A DNA stretch of 64,000 nucleotides from an uncultured Allomuricauda sp. (lineage in GTDB: Bacteria; Bacteroidota; Bacteroidia; Flavobacteriales; Flavobacteriaceae), in contig NZ_CANLYK010000001.1 in the NCBI RefSeq assembly GCF_947495325.1, forward strand, positions 1 to 64,000, written 5' to 3'. Shown here one piece after another: positions 46,336 through 55,020 of this stretch. The notes beneath the pieces are model-generated. The model was not told where the DNA came from, made no database searches, and saw nothing but the letters and a program-made list of their open reading frames with translations. The stretch's first letter is position 1; every line of letters begins with the position of its first letter. The translations under genes were made by a program, and so were the position numbers.

Positions 46336-47547
46336 TTATTGCTTAAAGGCGGTTATTTTTTTATTTAGTTCAATGCTATCCTGTTCGGTATGCGTTATTT
46401 TATTTTTTAATGTAATGATATAGTTTATCAAGCTTTTGGTTTCTTCCATTCCTTTTCCTGATTTGGAAGCTAAAACCTGAATTGTTTTTTCATTCAGTGT
46501 TGACGTATCAATATGAAAATTACTTCTTAGGTGCTCTAGAAAATAATTGAGTTTTTTGTGTATTAAATCTGTGTAATCTTTATTTTGATTATACAATGAA
46601 CCTACAGCTTGGGCAAATTCAACAGATGAGTTTTTTAATGGTTCAACCACCGGAATGATTCGTTGCTCTCTTTTACTTTTAAAGAAAACAAAGAGTAAAA
46701 CGCCCGTAATCATTAAATAATAGGCCCATTTAAGTGCTGGTTGGTTTAAAACAAAGCGCATTGGTGAATTGATGACCGCGCGTCCCGCTTTTTTATAATT
46801 GTCCCAATACAAAATGTCCCTGTCCTTTACATATGAAAAGGTGTGGGAAACATAATCTTGATTTCCATTTAGTATATAAAAATTGGAATACGCCTGCGGA
46901 GTTGTGTTTAGAATGAAGTGGCCATTTCCAAATTTTGTTTTTATGAAATTCGCTCTTTTATGACTTTGGGTGGGCTGGTCATCAAGAAGGTCCTCTTTTA
47001 GATAGGTAATATGCCCAAGGATTGTGGTGTTTGTTGAATCTACACTGGTAAAATGGGTATTATAAATTCCACGAGAGAGTTCAAATTCTTCAGATTGAAA
47101 TTCTTTGTGCGTAAGACTTAGTTTAGTTGAACCTTCTTTTAAGTCATAATCGGAGTTTATATTGATGTTTAGAGTATCGGATAAATAGCTGCCAAAACCA
47201 GCTGCAGCGATAAAAATCGTATTTCCTTCGCTTACGTAATCCAACATTTGGTTAGTTTCCTGCTTATCAAGGTTAATATACTGGTTGATAAATATATAGT
47301 TGGACTTTATAGATTTATTTCTTTCCACAAGGATGTCATAAACGCTTTCTTCAACTGTAGTGATATCGCTATTATCAAAAATAGTAGCCAATTCATTGTA
47401 GAGCACATAGCAGCCAAACGGTATTTTGGAAGTTGCCGTATAGGAAGGTCTCCAATTTATTGGTTTGGGCCTAACAATTTCCGCCACAATAATGCCAACA
47501 ACCACCAGGGAAAAGACAAGCAATACTATTTTAGACTTTCTATCCAT
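46336..47547 (-). CDS. DUF4350 domain membrane protein
   Basis: A 403-residue protein with an N-terminal TM (about 8-24), a periplasmic DUF4350-like domain (about 30-250: K-I-P-F-G-C-Y-V-L-Y-N-E-L, L-D-Y-V-S-E-G-N-T-I-F-I-A-A), a second TM near 275-293 and a cytoplasmic helical tail. Standard member of the MoxR-DUF58-DUF4129 cluster. Function unknown, probably a membrane component of that complex. Confidence 0.8.
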   Translation of the reverse strand: MDRKSKIVLLVFSLVVVGIIVAEIVRPKPINWRPSYTATSKIPFGCYVLYNELATIFDNSDITTVEESVYDILVERNKSIKSNYIFINQYINLDKQETNQMLDYVSEGNTIFIAAAGFGSYLSDTLNININSDYDLKEGSTKLSLTHKEFQSEEFELSRGIYNTHFTSVDSTNTTILGHITYLKEDLLDDQPTQSHKRANFIKTKFGNGHFILNTTPQAYSNFYILNGNQDYVSHTFSYVKDRDILYWDNYKKAGRAVINSPMRFVLNQPALKWAYYLMITGVLLFVFFKSKREQRIIPVVEPLKNSSVEFAQAVGSLYNQNKDYTDLIHKKLNYFLEHLRSNFHIDTSTLNEKTIQVLASKSGKGMEETKSLINYIITLKNKITHTEQDSIELNKKITAFKQ

Positions 47548-47552
47548 AGTGC

Positions 47553-48272
47553 TTATTGCAATATTGTTTTGTTTAATTGGATAAACCTAGAGCTTGCATT
47601 TGAGTAAATTGCCTCATCAATACGTTGCTCACCATACCAGATATATTCATATAAGTAAGAAACCTTTTTAAACTCGTTTCTTAGTTGAGGTTCTCCAATC
47701 TCAAGTTCATAATCCATATTGGTCTTATCAAAATGCCATTCAATAATTTCTTTTTTGGATAGTAGTTTTAGGATTTTTAAATATTGATAGCGAATGGCAA
47801 GCCGATAGTCTTTGTTTTTTAGGGCGGAACTCATCAAGGCGTCCAAATCTATAGCTTCTATATGATGTTCCGATAGGTCAATATCTACAATGGACGTCGC
47901 TTTTTTTGTGAATATGGAATTAAATTTTTCATTGATGAGCACCCTTACCAAAAGGTAAATAGCCAATAAACCCATTAGGCCATAAATGATATATTCCAGT
48001 ATTTGAAGAATATTTGGGGGGATATTTATTCCTATGGCATCACCAATGCCTTGAAAAAGCCATTTTAAAAAACGAGCTAGTAGATTTTGGGACTCCCCAG
48101 TATTTGTTTCATAATTAAACTCATCTCCAGTATACTTCTCTTTTAAGTCCTCATACATTTTGCGCTCTTGTAGCACCGAGTTTTCATCTATAGGGATCAC
48201 TATAGAATCATTTTGGGGGAATGCTGTGGATATCCACAACAAAGAAAATAAATAGAAGATGGTTCTTATCAC
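47553..48272 (-). CDS. DUF4129 domain protein
   Basis: A 239-residue protein: signal peptide (to F-P-Q-N), a TM helix at about 90-110, and a C-terminal DUF4129 domain with the motif D-Y-R-L-A-I-R-Y-Q-Y-L (about 154-164) and Y-L-Y-E-Y-I-W-Y-G. It often resembles an eroded transglutaminase partner. Its start overlaps the preceding gene by four nt, so translation is coupled. Confidence 0.82.
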   Translation of the reverse strand: MIRTIFYLFSLLWISTAFPQNDSIVIPIDENSVLQERKMYEDLKEKYTGDEFNYETNTGESQNLLARFLKWLFQGIGDAIGINIPPNILQILEYIIYGLMGLLAIYLLVRVLINEKFNSIFTKKATSIVDIDLSEHHIEAIDLDALMSSALKNKDYRLAIRYQYLKILKLLSKKEIIEWHFDKTNMDYELEIGEPQLRNEFKKVSYLYEYIWYGEQRIDEAIYSNASSRFIQLNKTILQ

Positions 48273-49210
48273 TGGTTAGATTGTCCTATTTGCTCAATTT
48301 TGCTTCTTGTGTTTAGGTTATAGGTTTTCTCGTGTAGGGTATAAAAAAGAATACCATTCACAATTTGGGAGAGACATTGTCCATAGATGGATAAAATTAG
48401 CAATAGGCAAAGTCCAAGTGTATATATAATAGTAGATACTATAGAACTTCCAACATCAACATTATTCTCAACAACATGAAAAGTATAAAGACCTAATATA
48501 ATTCCTGGAATGATTAATACGATGAAAAATAATAGTCCATTTAACAAGCCAAGAATGAAATTTACCCCAACGGATTTCCAAAAATTTTTGCTCACCAGCT
48601 TCCAGCCTTCACCAAAAGCATCCATTACACCTTTATCTTGTTCCAGCATACTGAAAAAAGAAACTCCGATCCATGCTGCAAGGGAAAACTGAAGTATATA
48701 TTGCGCAAACAGCCCTACCAAGGGAATAAAGGCAGTAATCAGTACGATAACAAAAAACACCCCGTATATGGGAAAAAGGAGTAAGATAAAAACCAAGGTA
48801 TTGCCAAGTTTACTCTTGGTAAGGTTCCACACCTCTTTTTTATCAAAGTTTAGGCCTTTTGATTTTTCATACTGCACTAAATAGGAAGAACTAAGGCTAA
48901 AGTTAAGCCCGGCTACTAGTACTAAAATTACAAGAAACAATATTCCGCCTGCAATAATATAAATCCAATATGTATCCTCGATACTTTGTCCCGACCCATT
49001 TCCAGAAAATCCACCTTCAGCAGCAATAAGTCCTACAAATCCAGAGACCAATAAGTAGCTTGTAATCAACAAACCAATGAGAAATATTCCATTATAGCTA
49101 ATAAAGACATTGGTGAACTTCTTTATGTTCTGTTTTAAAAAATCAAAATAGGTGGTGAGGATATCACCAAAATCATGGTTTACCCTAAGTTCTATGTAGT
49201 TGTCCTTCAT
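48269..49210 (-). CDS. polytopic membrane protein of the MoxR/SpoIIM operon
   Basis: A 313-residue protein with about six TM helices and a cytoplasmic N-terminus. It is Leu/Ile/Val-rich, with a Gly-Ser loop near 70-75. No enzyme motif. Overlaps of 26 nt with the spoIIM-like gene and four nt with the DUF4129 gene show that it belongs to the operon. Uncharacterised; this position in the cluster is usually held by such a protein in Flavobacteriia. Confidence 0.65.
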   Translation of the reverse strand: MKDNYIELRVNHDFGDILTTYFDFLKQNIKKFTNVFISYNGIFLIGLLITSYLLVSGFVGLIAAEGGFSGNGSGQSIEDTYWIYIIAGGILFLVILVLVAGLNFSLSSSYLVQYEKSKGLNFDKKEVWNLTKSKLGNTLVFILLLFPIYGVFFVIVLITAFIPLVGLFAQYILQFSLAAWIGVSFFSMLEQDKGVMDAFGEGWKLVSKNFWKSVGVNFILGLLNGLLFFIVLIIPGIILGLYTFHVVENNVDVGSSIVSTIIYTLGLCLLLILSIYGQCLSQIVNGILFYTLHEKTYNLNTRSKIEQIGQSNQ

Positions 49211-50159
49211 ATGATCTGTTTACTAAAATTGGATATAGGATATAGTAAAAAACTATTAACAAAAAAGAGAGGCCAATTATTGCAAATGCCAACCAATTTG
49301 GCATGCCGGAATAGCGTGTAATAAACCCTTCTATAAAACCTGCGATTATAAAAAATGGAATTGTGCTCACCACAACTTTTAATCCATCTTTTGCGCCTTT
49401 CATAAATGAAACACGCCTAGAAAATGTTCTGGGAAACAAAATGCTATTACCCATAATCAGTCCGGCACAGCCTGCAATTATGATTACTGATATTTCAATG
49501 GTACCATGCAACCAAATCTGCTTGTTTGCCTCAAAAAAAACACCTTTTGTATAAAAAAATGTGATAAACGCTCCTAACATGACCCCATTACTAAAAAGAA
49601 TATAGACAGTTCCAATGCTTGTAATTACGCCAAAAGCAAATGCCAAAAACGCAACTCTAATATTGTTAATGGTTATCCCCAAAAAAGTTCCTATCTCACT
49701 TCCACTTTTATAAATTGCCGTTGGCTCACCATTAGCAATGTTGTTTAGGGTTTCATTTACATAACCATCTCCCAGAATCAATCGTACAAAGGTGGAATCA
49801 TTCAAAGCGGAAATACATCCAATGGCAGAGGCCAAGAGGAAGATTAAAAATGCAATACCCAATGTACTGTGATATTGTTTGAAGAATAAAGGAAATTCAT
49901 GTTTCCAGAAGCTTATTATTCTGTTGCCCGATTCCTTTTTGTTCTTGTAAATTTTTTGGTGCGCCTGGGATGCCAAAGAATTTAGATACAATAAAGTCTT
50001 GCTTTCCGCGTAATATGTTTGCGCGTATGATAGGTCATTGGTCAATTGAATATAGCCATCTACTAGAACATCTGGATTGGTTTTGGAACTAAATGAAATA
50101 GCTTTTTCAAATGCTATCCATTTTTCCTTATTTTGTTTTACAAAGGCCGCTTCGCGCAT
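49185..50159 (-). CDS. stage II sporulation protein M (SpoIIM)-like membrane protein
   Basis: A 324-residue protein of the SpoIIM family, which in non-sporulating bacteria pairs with RDD proteins. The ATG at 50159 (MREAAFVKQNKEKW) is the family-like start; the longer frame runs into the divergent RDD gene. Cytoplasmic N-terminal helices, then about five to six TMs with L-H-G-T-I-E-I and I-A-G-C-A-G, characteristic of SpoIIM. Head of the minus-strand operon. Confidence 0.85.
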   Translation of the reverse strand: MREAAFVKQNKEKWIAFEKAISFSSKTNPDVLVDGYIQLTNDLSYAQTYYAESKTLLYLNSLASQAHQKIYKNKKESGNRIISFWKHEFPLFFKQYHSTLGIAFLIFLLASAIGCISALNDSTFVRLILGDGYVNETLNNIANGEPTAIYKSGSEIGTFLGITINNIRVAFLAFAFGVITSIGTVYILFSNGVMLGAFITFFYTKGVFFEANKQIWLHGTIEISVIIIAGCAGLIMGNSILFPRTFSRRVSFMKGAKDGLKVVVSTIPFFIIAGFIEGFITRYSGMPNWLAFAIIGLSFLLIVFYYILYPILVNRSYEGQLHRT

Positions 50160-50195
50160 AAAATAAGATATTCGTAAGGCTAAAATTACTGTTAT

Positions 50196-50921
50196 ATGGG
50201 TAACCTCCAAATCAATACAACGCAAAATGTTAACCTAGATTATAAAATTGTAAGCATTGGCGAAAGAATAGTGGCGTTTTTGATTGATGGACTCATCCTC
50301 TATATGTATGCGTTTCTTGTCAACATAATAAGTGATGCCCTTGGCTATATTTATGAAGATACATGGACACAAAGAGGCTTGGCAGCTTTCATTTTTTTGC
50401 CGGCTATGTTCTATTCACTGTTAATGCATAGCATTTTTAATGGAAGAACCGTGGGAAAAATGCTTCTTAAAATGCGAGTTGTCCGATTGGATGGCACGCC
50501 AGTGCATTGGAGTAATTATTTGGTTCGATGGATGCTTCGATTGGTTGATATTTGGATATTTTTAGGCTCCATTGGTATACTGGCCATACTTTTTTCCGAA
50601 AGAAGGCAACGTGTAGGAGATGCAGCGGCGGGTACGGTTGTTATCAGTACCAAAAACAAGACAAAGGTGTCCCATACTATTCTGGAGGAAGTAAATGAAA
50701 CCTATGTCCCTCAATTCACCAATGTAACCTTACTTACAGATAAAGATGTGAGACTTATAAAAGATACTTTCCGAATTGCAAGAAAAAGCAATGATTTTAA
50801 AACACTTACAGCACTTAGGGTTAAGGTTGAAAGTATTTTAAACACGAACTCCACATTATATGACGTTCAGTTTTTGGATACAGTTCTGAAGGATTACAAC
50901 TACTACACCCAAAAAATGTAA
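50196..50921 (+). CDS. RDD family membrane protein
   Basis: A 241-residue protein with an RDD domain (about 15-155): R-I-V-A-F-L-I-D-G holds the conserved Arg-Asp pair, then two long TMs and G-R-T-V-G-K-M-L-L-K-M-R-V-V. The C-terminal 85 residues are cytoplasmic and helical. Divergent from the SpoIIM-like gene with a gap of 36 bp, so a shared promoter region is likely. RDD proteins often work as transporters or with this cluster. Confidence 0.87.
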   Translation: MGNLQINTTQNVNLDYKIVSIGERIVAFLIDGLILYMYAFLVNIISDALGYIYEDTWTQRGLAAFIFLPAMFYSLLMHSIFNGRTVGKMLLKMRVVRLDGTPVHWSNYLVRWMLRLVDIWIFLGSIGILAILFSERRQRVGDAAAGTVVISTKNKTKVSHTILEEVNETYVPQFTNVTLLTDKDVRLIKDTFRIARKSNDFKTLTALRVKVESILNTNSTLYDVQFLDTVLKDYNYYTQKM

Positions 50922-50923
50922 GC

Positions 50924-51535
50924 ATGTTTTACCAAACCATAGATATTTTAGGTACCGTTGCCTTTGCTATTTCCGGAGTACTGGTGGCCATGGAGAAACG
51001 ATTGGATTTGTTCGGAGTGCTTATCATTGGATTTGTTACCGCAATAGGTGGCGGAACCTTACGTGATTTGCTCATTGGAAACACCCCGGTTGTTTGGATG
51101 CGGGATTTAACCTATGTTTCTACTGTTTTCATTACTGTTGTTTTGGGAATTGTTTTTGTCAACCAACTAAGATATGTAAGAAAATCATTGTTTCTTTTCG
51201 ATACTATTGGGATTGGCCTCTACACGATGGTGGGAATAGAAAAGGGTTTGCTTGCCGAGCTTTCACCCATTATGTGTGTGACCCTGGGAACTATAACTGC
51301 TAGTTTTGGTGGAGTTATAAGAGACATTCTGTGCAATGAGATACCTGTGATCTTTAGAAAAGAGATTTACGCTACGGCCTGCATTTTAGGAGGAGCCAGT
51401 TACTTTTTATTTACCCAACTTCCAATTGAGGAAAGCTATGCATACCTCGCAGCGATTTTTATTGTAATAACGATAAGGCTTTTGGCCGTTCGGTTTGGAA
51501 TACGATTACCAAATATCTACAAAAAGGAAGGTTGA
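50924..51535 (+). CDS. TRIC-type cation channel family protein (UPF0126)
   Basis: A 203-residue seven-TM protein made of two internal repeats, each with the G-G-G-T-L/V-I-R-D motif (G-G-G-T-L-R-D-L-L-I-G at about 43-53; F-G-G-V-I-R-D-I-L-C-N at about 127-137). That is the family hallmark of TRIC/UPF0126 channels. Starts two nt after the RDD stop codon, so likely co-transcribed. Confidence 0.88.
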   Translation: MFYQTIDILGTVAFAISGVLVAMEKRLDLFGVLIIGFVTAIGGGTLRDLLIGNTPVVWMRDLTYVSTVFITVVLGIVFVNQLRYVRKSLFLFDTIGIGLYTMVGIEKGLLAELSPIMCVTLGTITASFGGVIRDILCNEIPVIFRKEIYATACILGGASYFLFTQLPIEESYAYLAAIFIVITIRLLAVRFGIRLPNIYKKEG

Positions 51536-52258
51536 TTATAGTACTTCTGTCTTAAGAATATATATGTTTTTCCAAGGCCAGTCACCGTCGCCTACAGGAA
51601 CATTATTAATAGCATCCACAACATCCATTCCCTCAATGACTTTCCCAAAAGGGGTATATGAACCATCCAAATGATAGGAGCCCGGTTTGGTCACCACAAT
51701 AAAAAACTCGTAGGGTGATGCCAGTTTATGGGGATTGTCCCGTTCACTACTTGGCATTGAAATTACCCCTCGATGATGTTTGTGTCCCTTTTTTCCATCA
51801 GGAGGGAGAAGGTAACGTCCAATCAATCGTCTTTTCTTGGAGGTTTCCTTATCATCAGAATTACCACCTTGAATAATAAAATTCTTGACCACACGATGGA
51901 ACTGGGTATTATCAAAATAGCCCTTTCGGGATAAATAGATAAAGTTTGCCTTATGGTAAGGCACATTATCGAAAAGTTGGACCGTAAAACTGCCCATGCT
52001 CGTAGTCAACCTTACCTTGTCTTCTTTTAAGTCTTTTGCATAATTGAAAAAGAAGTCAATTGCATTTTCTTCGTTGAGCACAAATGCCTCTTCTTTTTCT
52101 TCAGGTTCGGCATCTGGAGTTTTGGTTTCTTTGGAAACCGAATCCAACTTTATGGTGGATTCTTGAAGTACCGCATTATTTTTTTTGGGTGATTCCCCAC
52201 AAGAGACTAGAAAAAATAATAGTATACTTGTGGTGAAAGCCGATTGTTTGAATAACAT
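51536..52258 (-). CDS. cyclophilin-type peptidyl-prolyl isomerase, lipoprotein
   Basis: A 240-residue periplasmic lipoprotein isomerase. Lipobox L-V-S-C20, a charged linker (about 21-70) and a cyclophilin domain with F-H-R-V-V-K-N-F-I-I-Q-G-G and the later S-S-E-R-D-N/F-F-I-V strand. Q in I-I-Q-G and R in F-H-R are the active-site pair. Its ATG (52256-52258 on the minus strand) overlaps that of the divergent NUDIX gene within CATG. It helps protein folding in the envelope. Confidence 0.88.
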   Translation of the reverse strand: MLFKQSAFTTSILLFFLVSCGESPKKNNAVLQESTIKLDSVSKETKTPDAEPEEKEEAFVLNEENAIDFFFNYAKDLKEDKVRLTTSMGSFTVQLFDNVPYHKANFIYLSRKGYFDNTQFHRVVKNFIIQGGNSDDKETSKKRRLIGRYLLPPDGKKGHKHHRGVISMPSSERDNPHKLASPYEFFIVVTKPGSYHLDGSYTPFGKVIEGMDVVDAINNVPVGDGDWPWKNIYILKTEVL

Positions 52259-52898
52259 GGATTTTAAGGAATTTTATCAACAAGCTCTAAAAATAAAAAA
52301 TCTACCACTTCCCGGGGCAGATTCACATCATAAAATGTCTCCAGCTATGCGGGAGCAGTGGTTAAAATCAAATGATATAAAAAAAAGAAACCCCAGAAGG
52401 GCAGGGGTAATGGCTCTTTTTTATCCAGATGTACATCAACACACCAAATTGCTTCTTATTCTGCGCAAGACCTATGAGGGGATTCATTCCAATCAAATTG
52501 GGTTCCCTGGAGGTAAAGTGGAGGAACAGGATAAAGACCTTTTGGAAACTGCCCTGCGCGAAACACATGAAGAAGTTGGGGTAAGTCCAGAGTCCGTTGA
52601 AGTTGTAAAAGAGCTCAGTGAAGTATATATACCCCCAAGTAATTTTATGGTACAACCCTTTATTGGACTTTATTCAAACCCGCAGCGTTTTGTACTACAA
52701 GAGACTGAAGTAGAAGCCTTGGTTGAGGTGTATTTACGCGATTTTTTGGATAATTCGAATTTCATTGAAGAAAATTTGAGCACTTCGTATGCTAAAAACA
52801 TTAATGTACCCGCCTACAAACTAAATGGTTATACGGTTTGGGGAGCTACCGCAATGATGATGAGCGAAATCAAAGAGCTTTTAGAACAAGTGCTTTAA
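52257..52898 (+). CDS. NUDIX hydrolase, CoA pyrophosphatase-like
   Basis: A 213-residue NUDIX hydrolase. The NUDIX box is visible (G-G-K-V-E-E-Q-D, then R-E-T-H-E-E-V-G), preceded by S-N-Q-I-G-F-P-G-G, which is the CoA pyrophosphatase (NudL/UPF0035) signature. The start at 52257 (MDFKEFYQQALKIKNLPLPG) matches that family; a longer frame from 52185 runs antisense through the cyclophilin signal peptide. Likely cleaves CoA or its oxidised forms. Confidence 0.87.
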   Translation: MDFKEFYQQALKIKNLPLPGADSHHKMSPAMREQWLKSNDIKKRNPRRAGVMALFYPDVHQHTKLLLILRKTYEGIHSNQIGFPGGKVEEQDKDLLETALRETHEEVGVSPESVEVVKELSEVYIPPSNFMVQPFIGLYSNPQRFVLQETEVEALVEVYLRDFLDNSNFIEENLSTSYAKNINVPAYKLNGYTVWGATAMMMSEIKELLEQVL

Positions 52899-52934
52899 TC
52901 CCTATTTTGTAAATTAGCCCGCAACAGACACTAT

Positions 52935-53747
52935 ATGGGGCTATTTAAAGAAAATCCTTTTGGGCATATTTTATTCTTAAAGCGATGGTTGATTCGCATT
53001 GCTGGAATGATGACCCACCAACGGTACAAGGGATTTAATACATTGGAAATTGAGGGGTCTCAAGTTCTTAGAGACTTACCGGATACCAATGTGCTGTTTG
53101 TAAGTAATCACCAAACGTATTTTGCTGATGTTGTGGCCATGTTCCATGTTTTCAATGCCAGTTTAAAAGGAAGGGACAATTCCATACGAAATATGGGCTA
53201 CCTCTGGAATCCCAAACTGAACATCTATTACGTAGCGGCCAAGGAAACCATGAAGCAAAGCTTGATAGCCAAGATATTGGCCTATGCAGGTTCCATTAGT
53301 ATTGAAAGAACGTGGAGGGCAGATGGACAAGATGTGAACAGACAGGTTAAGTTTAGCGATATAAGTAATATAGCAATGGCTTTGGAAGATGGGTGGGTAA
53401 TCACTTTCCCGCAAGGAACAACAACACCATGGAAGCCTCTTCGCAAGGGAACCGCCCATATTATTAAAAGATACAAACCCGTTGTTGTGCCTGTTGTTAT
53501 TGATGGTTTTAGACGTTCTTTTGATAAAAAGGGTCTGCGGGTAAAAAAGAAGGGAATACTCCAGTCCATGCATATTAAGGCACCTCTTGAGATTGATTAC
53601 GAAAATGAATCCATTGAGGCCATTTTAGAAAAATTGGAATATGCCATCGAGCAACACCCTTCTTTTCTAAAGGTTATCTCTGAACAGGAACTTGCTGCTT
53701 ATGAGGAAGAGCACCAAAAAAGAAGATACGGTTACAAAGGGGATTAA
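52935..53747 (+). CDS. lysophospholipid acyltransferase family protein
   Basis: A 270-residue PlsC-like acyltransferase. Substrate block I reads N58-H59-Q-T-Y-F-A-D65, one residue longer than the usual N-H-x4-D, with His and Asp retained. Block III is F-P-Q-G-T-T-T-P-W (typically F-P-E-G-T). Acylates lysophosphatidate or a related lipid at the inner membrane. The altered spacing and Q for E point to a distinct Bacteroidota subgroup. Confidence 0.8.
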   Translation: MGLFKENPFGHILFLKRWLIRIAGMMTHQRYKGFNTLEIEGSQVLRDLPDTNVLFVSNHQTYFADVVAMFHVFNASLKGRDNSIRNMGYLWNPKLNIYYVAAKETMKQSLIAKILAYAGSISIERTWRADGQDVNRQVKFSDISNIAMALEDGWVITFPQGTTTPWKPLRKGTAHIIKRYKPVVVPVVIDGFRRSFDKKGLRVKKKGILQSMHIKAPLEIDYENESIEAILEKLEYAIEQHPSFLKVISEQELAAYEEEHQKRRYGYKGD

Positions 53748-54388
53748 ACTTCCAGTTTTTTAAGCTCATTATAATTTTGCTTCAGTCTTTTTAAAAGAAT
53801 TCCATACAGCAGTTTGTAGAATAACCATATCAAAACCAATAGAATTGCCGTAAACAGTATTGATATCAGGATTATCATAAACCAAAACATTGTTTCGCTC
53901 CCTTCTTGAGTGGCAGATTCAATAATCTTTTTTCCTTCCGGACCATATATGAAAACACCGTAAATACTTATAATTAGGGTAACCGTAAAAATTATAAGAT
54001 TGAACCAAACATATTGTGTCACTGTTTTTTTGACATCCAGTATGGTCTTCATCAATTTTTTGGAAGAATCCGTGAAAGAAATTTTCTTGTAATTCTTGTA
54101 GAACTTATAAATGAAATATAAAATGACCGCATAATTAATAAAATTCAGTACCATCATTACATTATAGATATGCATCGCTTTTAGCTCCTGCATAGATTCC
54201 GGGTCACTAAATATGATATTTATTCCGGCCCAGAACACAAATTCGATAAGACTGATATAAAATATCCATTTTACAATTGAAGATGATTTTTTCCAAATCA
54301 TCTTGTAGATTTCGTCATACGACAGCTTGGGAAGATGATCTTCTTTATTCTGCCAATCTTTTTTTAAGAGTTCCAGTTCATCCGTCAT
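53744..54388 (-). CDS. sigma-factor-linked membrane protein, possible anti-sigma factor
   Basis: A 214-residue protein: cytoplasmic N-terminal segment of about 35 residues with a W-Q-N-K-E-D-H-L-P-K-L-S-Y-D-E-I motif, four TM helices (about 38-58, 75-95, 118-140, 165-190), and a short basic tail. It starts three nt after the stop of the upstream ECF sigma gene and is likely co-transcribed. I do not recognise the family. By context it may sequester the sigma factor, like the gene at 6788. Confidence 0.65.
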   Translation of the reverse strand: MTDELELLKKDWQNKEDHLPKLSYDEIYKMIWKKSSSIVKWIFYISLIEFVFWAGINIIFSDPESMQELKAMHIYNVMMVLNFINYAVILYFIYKFYKNYKKISFTDSSKKLMKTILDVKKTVTQYVWFNLIIFTVTLIISIYGVFIYGPEGKKIIESATQEGSETMFWFMIILISILFTAILLVLIWLFYKLLYGILLKRLKQNYNELKKLEV

Positions 54389-54391
54389 ACA

Positions 54392-54886
54392 TCAAGGATT
54401 TAGTATGGTTCTTAATTTATTTTTAACTCTGTTCATTTTAACTCGTGCATTTACTTCGGTAATTCCCAAAGTCTCTGATATTTCTGCATAATCTTTATCT
54501 TCCAAATACAAAAAGACCAAGGCTTTATCAATATCGCCAAGTTGCCTGACTGCCTTGTACATTAATTTTAACTGCTTTTCTTCCGTATCATCATATTCGT
54601 CGGTCTTAATTTTAAAAATTACCGAGTCGTAATCTTGTGTTTGTACACGTCTTTTTGATTTTCTGTAAAGTGTTATGGCTGTGTTCAAGGCTACCCGGTA
54701 CATCCAAGTACTGAATTTTGCTTCTCCCCGAAATTTTGGATAGGCCTTCCATAGTTGAATCGTAATTTCTTGGAACAGGTCATTGTGCGAATCTCTATCG
54801 TTGGTGTATAACGTACACACTTTGTGAACAATATTTTGATTGTTCTCAAGCTCCGTTACAAAACGATGTTCCAGTTCTTTATTCAC
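54392..54886 (-). CDS. ECF-type RNA polymerase sigma factor
   Basis: A 164-residue sigma-70 family protein. Region 2: D-L-F-Q-E-I-T-I-Q-L-W-K-A-Y-P-K-F-R-G-E-A-K-F-S-T-W (shown in part, near 35-60), with the -10 helix at W-M-Y-R-V-A-L-N-T-A. Region 4: I-T-E-V-N-A-R-V-K-M-N-R near 144-156. A second ECF factor besides that at 6247, each with a membrane partner encoded just downstream. Confidence 0.9.
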   Translation of the reverse strand: MNKELEHRFVTELENNQNIVHKVCTLYTNDRDSHNDLFQEITIQLWKAYPKFRGEAKFSTWMYRVALNTAITLYRKSKRRVQTQDYDSVIFKIKTDEYDDTEEKQLKLMYKAVRQLGDIDKALVFLYLEDKDYAEISETLGITEVNARVKMNRVKNKLRTILNP

Positions 54887-55007
54887 TCAGGTTGGTAAGT
54901 TTGCTTTATTTGTATAGGTAAAATGACTTTTGTTACAAAAAGCGAGTTTATTTTTAAATCGAAGCAGTAAATATAGAAGTAAAATAGGACTAGTAATTGC
55001 TAATGTC

Positions 55008-55015
55008 TAATTTTG
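55008..55015 (+). promoter_or_regulatory. -7 box of the ndh promoter
   Basis: Exact TAATTTTG, six to fifteen nt before the candidate starts at 55021 and 55030. Transcription should start close to 55021, so the in-frame starts at 54997 and 55003 are not in the transcript. Confidence 0.6.
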
Positions 55016-55020
55016 CAGGA

